The position numbers were made by a program, and so were the translations under genes. The notes beneath the pieces were generated by a model. The model was not told where the DNA came from and did not search any database. It saw only the letters and a program-made list of their open reading frames with translations. This document shows, one piece after another, positions 26,518 to 34,488 of a stretch of 64,000 bases of DNA (its first letter is position 1; each line of letters starts with the position of its first letter). This DNA is from Spirochaetia bacterium (GTDB taxonomy: Bacteria > Spirochaetota > Spirochaetia > Treponematales > Treponemataceae), in assembly GCA_900769975.1 (NCBI GenBank), contig CAAGIR010000234.1, positions 1 through 64,000 of the forward strand. The letters run 5' to 3'.

Positions 26518-27579
26518 TTAAAAATTAAATGAATAAATTGTTTTTGCCTTCATTGTTTTACCAGGACGTAAAATACAACTTGGGAAATCTTCATGATTTG
26601 GTGTATCTGGGAATGCCTGTGTTTCCAGACAGAAAGCATCATGAGTATCATAAATTTTTCCTTGTTTTCCGCAAATTCCTTTTATATAATTACCCGTATA
26701 GAACTGACATCCTTCCATATTAGTATAAACTGACATAGAATTTCCTGTTTCATGTTCCTTTACGACACAGAATTCAACTAAATCAGAATCATCAATAGGA
26801 CAGCCGCAATTTTCATCAGAAGGATCATATTTTTCCGTTACGTAACAGTGATCATAACCAATTCCAGTTTCTTTAATATCCTTTCCGATTGCCTTTTCTT
26901 CTGTAAAATCAAAAGCAGTATCCTTTACATCAAGAATTTTTCCAGTTGGAATTAATTTTGCATTAACTTCCAGACATTTTGAGGAATTCATCTGAACTGT
27001 GTGTTCACCAACATTACCATTACCTTTTAAATTAAAATATGCATGATTTGTAATGTTGATTGGAGTTGCTTTATCTGTTGTAGCATTATAAATACATGAA
27101 AGGTTATTGTTTTCATCAAGAAGATAAGTAACAGAAAGTGCGACGTTTCCAAGAAATCCCTGCTCTCCGTCTGGTGAAAGTCTTACAAATTTTACACCGC
27201 AGAATTTATCGCTTTCAATTACTTTACCTTCCCACATCATCTTATCATAACCAGAAAAACCGCCATGCAAAGTGTTAGGACCGTCATTTTTATCCAGATT
27301 GTATTTTTTTCCATCCAAAGTAAAAGATGCTTTTCCTATTCTGTTTGCAAAACGTCCCACAATTGCACCAAAACAATAAGTTGAATTTATATATCCATCT
27401 AAAGTTGAAAAGCCCAGTAAAACATCAGTTTTTTTGCCGTTTTTATCTGTTAAAACAATACTTGTTAATGTACACCCGTAATCAGTACAGGAAAAAGACA
27501 TTCTTTCATTACTAACAGTATAAAGATGAACTTTTGTACCGTCACTCAACACTCCAAATTTCTGTTTTTTTACTTTCAT
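26518..27579 (-). CDS. galM: Aldose 1-epimerase (mutarotase)
   Basis: Interconverts alpha and beta forms of galactose/glucose, a first step in the Leloir pathway. The 353-residue beta-sandwich protein has the family signatures NRIGKASFTLDGKKYNLDKN, NTLHGG, the catalytic His segment ITNHAYFNLKG and the catalytic Glu segment CLETQAFPDTPN. GAGG precedes the ATG. It is followed by the V-ATPase promoter and is preceded by the end of the long flagellar operon. Other gal genes are not in view. Confidence 0.93.
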   Translation of the reverse strand: MKVKKQKFGVLSDGTKVHLYTVSNERMSFSCTDYGCTLTSIVLTDKNGKKTDVLLGFSTLDGYINSTYCFGAIVGRFANRIGKASFTLDGKKYNLDKNDGPNTLHGGFSGYDKMMWEGKVIESDKFCGVKFVRLSPDGEQGFLGNVALSVTYLLDENNNLSCIYNATTDKATPINITNHAYFNLKGNGNVGEHTVQMNSSKCLEVNAKLIPTGKILDVKDTAFDFTEEKAIGKDIKETGIGYDHCYVTEKYDPSDENCGCPIDDSDLVEFCVVKEHETGNSMSVYTNMEGCQFYTGNYIKGICGKQGKIYDTHDAFCLETQAFPDTPNHEDFPSCILRPGKTMKAKTIYSFNF

Positions 27580-27617
27580 TTAAAAAACCTCGTTGTTTTA
27601 TTAAGATTCCAAAAGTA

Positions 27618-28334
27618 TTAAAGCTTTTGGGTAATTCCCATGTCAATAATAAATTGAACTTCAGAAGTAGAACATTTTAGTTCCGCTGCAATTTCTTCTA
27701 CCGTCATTCCGTTTGCAAACAGTTTTGCAACTTTATCATTAAAAGAATTATTCAGGTTTTCTGATATTGCATTATCATCGTATACTTTTGTAATAATCAA
27801 CGGAACTTCTTTATAAGCAGCTCCTTCTGGAGTAATTTTTGTTTCATCTTTTAAAATCATATCATTTTCATCAAATAATGTTCCTTGTCCGTCATCTTTT
27901 TTTATTTCGTATGAAGAATCTGGATCGATATAATTTTTTATGTATTGATTTTTCTTTTGTTTTTCTGAATAAGAAGATTTTAGCGGAGTTTCATCATATA
28001 AGGAATTATTCACAAAAATTTTCTTTGTTCTGTTTTTATTCGTAAGTTTTTCTGTTTCGGCAATCATTTCTCGAAGCCTTTGTGTTGCCTCATTAAAAGC
28101 CGTCATTTTTTCGTCCGCATCTTTCAGCAAAGAGCGAATTCTTCGTGTAGATTCATTTAAAAGTTCTATATCGGTATTTGCATTCCTGTTGATATCAGAA
28201 ATAAGCTGATTCATTCTTGCACGTGTTTTTTCGATAATTGAATCGGTAGAAAAAAGCTTTTTAAATTTAAAAAGGATTATCGACATAATAACAACACAAA
28301 TTATTGAAAAAAACAAAGCAATATATTCAAGCAT
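27618..28334 (-). CDS. Membrane-anchored coiled-coil protein, SwrB-like, last gene of flagellar operon
   Basis: A 238-residue protein with one N-terminal membrane helix (about 1-24), a coiled coil to about 100 (TRARMNQLISDINRN, RIRSLLKDADEKM), a polar linker and a C-terminal helix-turn-helix-like segment (FANGMTVEEIAAELKCSTSE). This layout, and a place two genes after the flagellar sigma factor, recall SwrB/YlxL (DUF6115), which lies just after sigD in Bacillus and promotes flagellar export assembly. That link is inference from architecture and position. The ATG at 28334 is preferred to the GTG just before it; AGAGGT lies upstream. Confidence 0.65.
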   Translation of the reverse strand: MLEYIALFFSIICVVIMSIILFKFKKLFSTDSIIEKTRARMNQLISDINRNANTDIELLNESTRRIRSLLKDADEKMTAFNEATQRLREMIAETEKLTNKNRTKKIFVNNSLYDETPLKSSYSEKQKKNQYIKNYIDPDSSYEIKKDDGQGTLFDENDMILKDETKITPEGAAYKEVPLIITKVYDDNAISENLNNSFNDKVAKLFANGMTVEEIAAELKCSTSEVQFIIDMGITQKL

Positions 28335-28337
28335 CAC

Positions 28338-28673
28338 CTACCTCTTTATATCAATAATAGTGCCTATACCTAAAAATGCAGAATTATTCTTTTTGATATT
28401 ATTTTGTTCGTCTGTATTTTCATTTTCTTCACTCTCTTTTTTGTTTTGATTTTGAAATTCATGAGAGTTTTTTCCATTTTGATTTACATTTTTTGTGTTT
28501 GAATTTTCATTTGAAGTTTCGTGAACTTTTGAAGAATTTTCTATTTGTTTTTGAATGTTATTCTGTTGCTGCATTGCTTCTGTAAGCTGAGCCTGCTGCG
28601 AAGTAGACATAGTTTTTGAGACATTTGAAAGTTGTGAATACATTGTCTGAAGATCAATCGGCTGAATAGCCAT
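28338..28673 (-). CDS. Small Gln/Asn-rich protein of the flagellar operon
   Basis: A 111-residue hydrophilic protein beginning MAIQPIDLQTMYSQLSNVSK. Its middle is very rich in Gln, Asn, Ser and Lys (low complexity) and it ends SAFLGIGTIIDIKR. I do not recognise a family. The start at 28673 has GGAGG nine bases upstream. It overlaps the 3' end of the FapA-like gene by about 20 bases and is followed directly by the SwrB-like gene, so translation of the three is probably coupled. Confidence 0.65.
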   Translation of the reverse strand: MAIQPIDLQTMYSQLSNVSKTMSTSQQAQLTEAMQQQNNIQKQIENSSKVHETSNENSNTKNVNQNGKNSHEFQNQNKKESEENENTDEQNNIKKNNSAFLGIGTIIDIKR

Positions 28674-30627
28674 CTGGTTCATCCTCCTGCAATGCTGGCG
28701 GTTCGTAAGGTCCTCGTTTTGAAAGTTTATTTACATCATCATAATAAACAGTAACTTTTCTACATTCCATTTTAAATTCATCCAACGAATCACGCACATA
28801 TATTTTTACATCTGAATAAATTGTATCTTCACATTTAACTTTTCCGATTGCCTTTAATTCACGTAAATGTTTTTGTATTCCTTCAATTTCTTTTGACATA
28901 TCTTCAAGTTCAACAGTGATATGATCACATTTTTCTTTTAAGACACGAAGTTTTTCTTCTTTATCTTGAGACAATTTCTTACGGAGTTTTTTCTGCTGTT
29001 CAAGATTTTTTATATCCAAATCACAATTTTCATATTCTTTTGTGCCTTTTGCCTGCATAGTCTGCAATTCTTCAAGACGTTTTTTGGCACGAGGATCAAT
29101 TCCTACTTCAAGAATTGTTTCTGCACCACCACCAGGTGAACCGATTTTTTTTGCACAAATTTCCTGTGTCGCAAGTAAATGACCGCCAATAATCTGAGCT
29201 TTTTTTCCTTTTACAATGATATTTTTCATTGCCGTTACATTACTGTTTACTATAGAATCATAAACAATTACATTTTCTTCTACTTCGACAGTCGTATCAT
29301 TTATAAATTTAGCCCATAAAGATTTTCCAGCTTTTACGTAACCTTCACCTTTACCAAAAATTCCCTGGCGTACGATAATATTTCCAGTTGCTTCCAGCCG
29401 AGATTTATCAACAATTCCGTTAATTTCGATATTTGTTGCTTCGACTTTATATCCTTCTTCTACAGAACCTTTGATAATTACAGTTCCTACAAATTTAACA
29501 TCGCCTGTTTTTACATTAACGGCATCAAGATATTTTACAGGTTCAACAGTTATCCTGCCGTTTACAAGCATAACTTCACCGTCAATATCCGCTTTTATGG
29601 TTACTCCATCGCGATCCAGACTGACATTCTGACCAAGCAAAATTTGGATATCTTTTCCGTTTGTTGCATCCAGATAACGTCCAAAAACAGTTTTTCCGCC
29701 TTTGCCCCGTTCTGGCAGAACTTTTTGTGCAAGCGGTTGTCCCGCAATAACATTTTGTATCTGATTCCAGTCTTTATAATTAATATTACCAGTTTTCGAT
29801 TCTTTTGCTTTTATCTTTTTAGGATCTGTTTCAAAATTATAAGAAATATATGCATCGCGACCGTTTACAGGAGGAATAGCAGCAGCAACTTCAAACGGCA
29901 TATTATAAACAGGATGATCTACGAATTCTGATATTCGTTCTTCATTTACACAAATTTCAATAACACCCTGAGCAGTCAGAGCCCTTTTTATCATTTCGGC
30001 AGATGCTTCAGAACCGCTCATAGAAGGAGGAGAAACAATAACAGATGCAGTCATTTCATCTTTTGAAACTTCAATACCGATTACAACATCTCCAGCAGGA
30101 ATATGACGGTACTGTCCTACCATTTTATATTCTTCATCAGTACCTTGCTTTACTAATTTTTTGATTAAATCTTCATCAAAGTCGATTGTGTCCTGCCTGT
30201 TCATTTCTGCCAGAACATCTTTTACGTCAACAGGTTCACCATTACCTTTTGGTAAAATCACTTTGAGCATAATGTCAGCTTTAAAGTGACGAACATAATA
30301 CATTCCGTCTTTATCCTGAATCTGCTCATTATCAGCAAGTTCTTCATTGTCAAAAAGACCGTCAGACGCAAGTTTGGAAACTTTTCTAAATGAATTAGGA
30401 TCCTGATAGATTTTTAACTTCCAGGGCTTTTTTCCAAGTCCCATAAAACCTTCGCTTCCTTTTTCTACAATTTCATATTGTAAAGCGGAAGTTTTCACGT
30501 CAAGCTGAACAGCGGCATCATCCAGAGCTTCATCTATCGAATTAGCCATAACTTCTACAAAATGCAAATTCTGGTCAACAGCGAGAAAATTCTTCATATC
30601 TGTTCTGATTTTTTCTAAAGTAACCAT
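28654..30627 (-). CDS. FapA family (DUF342) protein with N-terminal Jag-N domain
   Basis: Cytoplasmic 657-residue protein. Residues about 18-75 form a Jag-N-like domain (FVEVMANSIDEALDDAAVQL, then KGSEGFMGLGKKPWKLKIY). The middle (about 250-490) is the DUF342/FapA beta-helix with many Gly-Asp turns (VKTGDVKFVGTVIIKGSVEEG). The C-terminal part is a coiled coil (about 510-610). DUF342 proteins have been linked to cell-surface signals and motility in other bacteria, but the biochemical role is unresolved. It follows the sigma28 gene by about 40 bases in the flagellar operon. Confidence 0.8.
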   Translation of the reverse strand: MVTLEKIRTDMKNFLAVDQNLHFVEVMANSIDEALDDAAVQLDVKTSALQYEIVEKGSEGFMGLGKKPWKLKIYQDPNSFRKVSKLASDGLFDNEELADNEQIQDKDGMYYVRHFKADIMLKVILPKGNGEPVDVKDVLAEMNRQDTIDFDEDLIKKLVKQGTDEEYKMVGQYRHIPAGDVVIGIEVSKDEMTASVIVSPPSMSGSEASAEMIKRALTAQGVIEICVNEERISEFVDHPVYNMPFEVAAAIPPVNGRDAYISYNFETDPKKIKAKESKTGNINYKDWNQIQNVIAGQPLAQKVLPERGKGGKTVFGRYLDATNGKDIQILLGQNVSLDRDGVTIKADIDGEVMLVNGRITVEPVKYLDAVNVKTGDVKFVGTVIIKGSVEEGYKVEATNIEINGIVDKSRLEATGNIIVRQGIFGKGEGYVKAGKSLWAKFINDTTVEVEENVIVYDSIVNSNVTAMKNIIVKGKKAQIIGGHLLATQEICAKKIGSPGGGAETILEVGIDPRAKKRLEELQTMQAKGTKEYENCDLDIKNLEQQKKLRKKLSQDKEEKLRVLKEKCDHITVELEDMSKEIEGIQKHLRELKAIGKVKCEDTIYSDVKIYVRDSLDEFKMECRKVTVYYDDVNKLSKRGPYEPPALQEDEPDGYSAD

Positions 30628-30665
30628 TTACCAGTAAAGCCTCTTGAAGATTTTTGTTATGTTTA

Positions 30666-31448
30666 TTAAATAATACCTTTCCTAAGGTTAGTAAGTTTTG
30701 CGCGGAGTCTTAAATTTGCCTTTGCATGCAATTGAGAAATACGAGATTCACTTACTTCCAGAACATCTCCAATTTCTTTAAAAGTTAAATCTTCGTGATA
30801 ATACAGTACAATTACCATTTTTTCTTTTTCTGGCAATTCACTGATTGCTTCTGCTATTACTTTTCTGATTTCTTCCCTTTCGGCAATTACATCCGGATTC
30901 AGACTGGCTGGCGATTCAATATTACTGCCTATCGACATATTATCATTATCATCACCTGTATACCACACATCATTTAAAGATAAAACACTTGTGCTTGACA
31001 CTTTCATAACAGTTTTGTGATATTCATCTTCACTCATATTTAATGATTTGGCAATTTCTGAATCACTTGCAGTCCTACCGAGTTTCGATTCAAGCGTTAC
31101 AATTGCATCTTCAATTTCACGTGATTTTTGGCGGACAGAACGAGGAACCCAGTCAATCTGGCGCAATTCATCAAAAATTGCACCGCGAATTCTTGTTACG
31201 GCATAAGTTTTAAACTTAACATTTTTTGAAGTATCATATTTATTTATGGCATCAAGCAATCCAAATTGACCATATCCTACCAAATCATCAAATTCAACAG
31301 AAGAAGGAAGACCTGTAGCAACTTTTCCTGCAACATATTTTACAAGAGGCATATATTGACGGATAAATTTATCTCTAAGAGCTGGAGATTTTGTCTTTTT
31401 AAATTCTTCCCAAAGATCATCTTCTTCTTTTTCATCATTAATTGGCAT
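30666..31448 (-). CDS. fliA: Flagellar sigma factor sigma28 (FliA/WhiG/SigD type)
   Basis: Directs RNA polymerase to late flagellar and chemotaxis promoters. Over 260 residues: region 2 (RQYMPLVKYVAGKVATGLPSS, then FDDLVGYGQFGLLDAINKYD and FKTYAVTRIRGAIFDELRQIDWVPRSVR), region 3, and region 4 with the helix-turn-helix LTFKEIGDVLEVSESRISQLHAKA. It groups with FliA/WhiG by the DWVPRSVR signature. ATG 31448 has GGTGG upstream; the longer frame to 31478 overlaps the preceding gene more. A matching promoter lies before flgF in this window. Confidence 0.95.
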   Translation of the reverse strand: MPINDEKEEDDLWEEFKKTKSPALRDKFIRQYMPLVKYVAGKVATGLPSSVEFDDLVGYGQFGLLDAINKYDTSKNVKFKTYAVTRIRGAIFDELRQIDWVPRSVRQKSREIEDAIVTLESKLGRTASDSEIAKSLNMSEDEYHKTVMKVSSTSVLSLNDVWYTGDDNDNMSIGSNIESPASLNPDVIAEREEIRKVIAEAISELPEKEKMVIVLYYHEDLTFKEIGDVLEVSESRISQLHAKANLRLRAKLTNLRKGII

Positions 31449-31461
31449 ATATTCCACCCTC

Positions 31462-32193
31462 TTATTCAGAATCTGCATTTGAAAGCACCGAACTTATTGC
31501 TTTTGCAATTAAAGCGGCATCTTTTACATCTGCTGAACCCTCTGATTTTTTATTAACAGTAGAAACAAATCCAGAATCTGAATCAACTTCTGACTCTTCT
31601 GATTCAGAAACACTTTCTGTTTCAAAAGCTAAATCTCCTATATCTGGCAAAGTATCTATTCCCTGTTCAGAAACGACATTTGAAAAATCTGAAAAACTAT
31701 TTTTCACACTCCCAGGTGTTACAGCTTCTTTTCCAGAAACATTTTCAACAGTTTCATGATTTGACAGAGGAACAAATCCCTGCCTGTCTGTCTGATTGTT
31801 TTCAGACTTTTTATTATCCTGAGTAGAAACAGAAGAATTTTCTACGTCAGAAGCATTAAGCATATGATGCGAATTATTTATTACAAAATGATTGTCGCTT
31901 TCACCTTTGTCAAGTTCTTCATCTTGAATAGTAATATCCACAACCTGCCCTGCTTTTGATGATTGTTGAGAATTAACTGCTGAAGTATCACTTACAAAAT
32001 CATTTTCAACATCATCAGATAAAAATTTTTCATATACATAGCTTATTAAAAACCCTAAAATGCCGAAAATTACTGCAAAAAGAAAAGCTTTTAATAAAAC
32101 AGAAATTATCGATGTACGAGAGAAAAGACCAGAAATGAAAGACAATAAAAATCCAGCTGCTGCAGAAATTCCTATGACTTTAATGCCCTTCAT
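31462..32193 (-). CDS. Two-helix membrane protein with long acidic tail, flagellar operon
   Basis: A 243-residue protein between flhG and fliA. Two N-terminal hydrophobic helices (about 5-22 and 31-55) are followed by a ~190-residue Ser/Asp/Glu/Val-rich, probably disordered tail and a short final helix (DAALIAKAISSVLSNADSE). I know of a hypothetical gene at this place in T. pallidum but no function. The start at 32193 has GGAGGG upstream. The tail differs strongly from its globular neighbours and may act as a cytoplasmic tether; this is inference. Confidence 0.7.
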   Translation of the reverse strand: MKGIKVIGISAAAGFLLSFISGLFSRTSIISVLLKAFLFAVIFGILGFLISYVYEKFLSDDVENDFVSDTSAVNSQQSSKAGQVVDITIQDEELDKGESDNHFVINNSHHMLNASDVENSSVSTQDNKKSENNQTDRQGFVPLSNHETVENVSGKEAVTPGSVKNSFSDFSNVVSEQGIDTLPDIGDLAFETESVSESEESEVDSDSGFVSTVNKKSEGSADVKDAALIAKAISSVLSNADSE

Positions 32194-32292
32194 TTGCCCT
32201 CCAAACAATCATGTAATATTTAAAATCCCTTAATATTATACTATATATATAAAAAAATTAACAGTTTTTTTTTCAAAAAGTATAAATAATCT

Positions 32293-33201
32293 TTAATTTC
32301 TGTTTTTTTTCAGGAATTTTTTCAGAAAATTCGACACACCATCATTAAATTCTGGCTCAGTTTTTTCAATCCGTCCGACTATATGTTTTAAATATACAGC
32401 AGGTTTCGAAGTAGGATTTACCACGATAAAAGGTTTTTGCCTGATAACAGAAGCCTGAACAAGTGCATCTTCTGGAATACATCCTAAATATTCTATTTTA
32501 TAACCCAAAAATTGTGCCGCAATATTAATAATCCTTTCAGAAATTCTTTTTCCTTCATCTGCCGAATGAACTCGATTTACGACAAGTTTAATATTTACTG
32601 GTCTGTCCACAATTTCTGTTGTAATAATTTTAATGATACCATATGCATCGGTAATTGCTGTTGGTTCTGGCGTTGTTACTACAAACACCTCATCTGCAGC
32701 CGCAACAAACTGAAGAACATTATTTGCAATTCCAGCACCTGTATCAATAATGATGATATCAGCATTGCCAAGTGTTGAAAATTGATTTGCAAAATCATCA
32801 AGTTCATCTACAGAAAGATTGGCAATTTTTGAAAATCCGTTTGCACCTGCAATAAATTTTATGCCAAATTCCGTATCCATAATGATTTCTTTCATTGTTT
32901 TCTTTTTGTTGATTACGTGCATCAGATTATATTCCGGCACAATATTTAACAGAACATTTACATTTGCCATTCCCAGATCACCGTCAATCAAAATGACTTT
33001 TTTTCCAAGCTGCGCATACGCAATTGCCATATTAACTGCAAAATTCGTTTTTCCAACTCCACCTTTACCGCTTGTTATGGCAATTATACGTGTATTATGA
33101 TCTTTTTTTCCTTTTGATTTTTTTGCTTCCTGATTATTTTCATTTTTTACGTTATTGTCTTGATCAAATAATTCTTTTAAACCTTCTGCCTGTTCTTCCA
33201 T
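32293..33201 (-). CDS. flhG: FlhG/YlxH MinD-like ATPase
   Basis: P-loop ATPase of the MinD family that works with FlhF to set the number and place of flagella. The 302-residue protein has the deviant Walker A GKGGVGKTNFAVN near 46, switch I DGDLGMANVNVLL, and switch II IIIDTGAGI. A basic, Asn-rich N-terminal ~35 residues would match the region that stimulates the FlhF GTPase in FlhG proteins. It follows flhF by 3 bases. Confidence 0.93.
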   Translation of the reverse strand: MEEQAEGLKELFDQDNNVKNENNQEAKKSKGKKDHNTRIIAITSGKGGVGKTNFAVNMAIAYAQLGKKVILIDGDLGMANVNVLLNIVPEYNLMHVINKKKTMKEIIMDTEFGIKFIAGANGFSKIANLSVDELDDFANQFSTLGNADIIIIDTGAGIANNVLQFVAAADEVFVVTTPEPTAITDAYGIIKIITTEIVDRPVNIKLVVNRVHSADEGKRISERIINIAAQFLGYKIEYLGCIPEDALVQASVIRQKPFIVVNPTSKPAVYLKHIVGRIEKTEPEFNDGVSNFLKKFLKKNRN

Positions 33202-33204
33202 TTT

Positions 33205-34449
33205 TTATTCTCCAAATTTATCTTCTACATGAACTCTATCAACCTTAAAATTTTTAAGGCGAACCAAAAAATCTACTACATTTGCTTTATCAATATCACG
33301 AGAAGCTACCTGACCATGTGTCACATACGATACTGATTTATGTTTATCATTTAAAACGCTGATTATATTTCCAAGTTCTTCAGATTCATCACATTTTGTA
33401 ATTATAACAGAATTATATCCAAACGGTTCATAATTCTGCATTATATTTTGTAAATCACTTACTTTTGTTGATGCCATAACAGTTAGGTAAATATCAGGAT
33501 TCATTCCTGGAACTTGAAGAAGAAGCTGCATTTGAGCAAGATGAGCAGCATCTTTTGGACTAAATCCGCTTGTATCAATAAAAATTGCATCCATATTAGC
33601 ACGATTTTCATCAAAAATTGTTTTTAAATCATCAGAACGTTCTGCTTTATACACTCTTGAACTCATGTGTTTTCCCCACCGTTCAAGCTGTTCCATTGCA
33701 CCTACACGCATTGAGTCTGTCGTAATAAAGCAAATTTCTGGACGCTGACCATTTTTTGCACTTGCATATTCTTTTACAAACTGTACTGCAAGTTTTACAA
33801 GTGTCGTAGTTTTTCCCACTCCTGTAGGTCCAACAAGTATGTAAACATGCGGCGGACGGAAATGTTGATTTTTTGCTATGCTGATTGATTCTCCTATCCA
33901 GTCTACGACGCGTCTTTCTACCAAATCAAAATTATCAAGCTGTTCAAGAGAAAATTCATTACGTATTTTTTCTTCTATTTTGTTTATAAATGAAAAAGAA
34001 AAAGCATTTTGCTCAAGAAGTTCTTCTATTTTTTTTATAGATTCGTGTTTTTCATTTGCTGCAAGTGCAAGATTTTGCAGCTTTAAACTCATATCCTTTT
34101 TTAATTCTTCAAGTGTATTATTCATTTGAGAAATTTGTGAAGACATTAAAACGGTACTTTGTTTTTGCAATATTTCATCACGATTGCGCTGCAATTTTTC
34201 TTCTTCATCTTTTCTATTATAACTGTAATAACCAGATTCATTTTTATTAATATCATACGATTTCTGATGATTTACAGCATAAGTTACCACGACAACCGCT
34301 TTCTGCTTTTTTAAAAATCCTGCACGTTTAAACTCAGTTTTTTTATCTTTTATGATATAATCTTTACCATATTTGTCATACAACTGTCTTTTACATTCTT
34401 CCAGAGAATCGCCTTCTATTCTGTACTCTATTTCGTTTTCACTTGCCAT
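33205..34449 (-). CDS. flhF: FlhF SRP-like GTPase
   Basis: SRP-family GTPase that marks the flagellar assembly site at the membrane. Over 414 residues: N-terminal B domain (YRIEGDSLEECKRQLYDKYGKDYII), a coiled-coil/N domain, and the G domain with G1 LVGPTGVGKTTTLVKLA near 207, G3 position FIDTSGFSPKD and G4 ITKCDESEELG. The usual DTAGR at G3 reads DTSGF and G4 TKxD is TKCD. It lies between flhA and flhG, as in most flagellated bacteria. Confidence 0.94.
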   Translation of the reverse strand: MASENEIEYRIEGDSLEECKRQLYDKYGKDYIIKDKKTEFKRAGFLKKQKAVVVVTYAVNHQKSYDINKNESGYYSYNRKDEEEKLQRNRDEILQKQSTVLMSSQISQMNNTLEELKKDMSLKLQNLALAANEKHESIKKIEELLEQNAFSFSFINKIEEKIRNEFSLEQLDNFDLVERRVVDWIGESISIAKNQHFRPPHVYILVGPTGVGKTTTLVKLAVQFVKEYASAKNGQRPEICFITTDSMRVGAMEQLERWGKHMSSRVYKAERSDDLKTIFDENRANMDAIFIDTSGFSPKDAAHLAQMQLLLQVPGMNPDIYLTVMASTKVSDLQNIMQNYEPFGYNSVIITKCDESEELGNIISVLNDKHKSVSYVTHGQVASRDIDKANVVDFLVRLKNFKVDRVHVEDKFGE

Positions 34450-34488
34450 TTTGAACTTTTTCCTTTTTTTTAACCCTCTTTTTAATTT

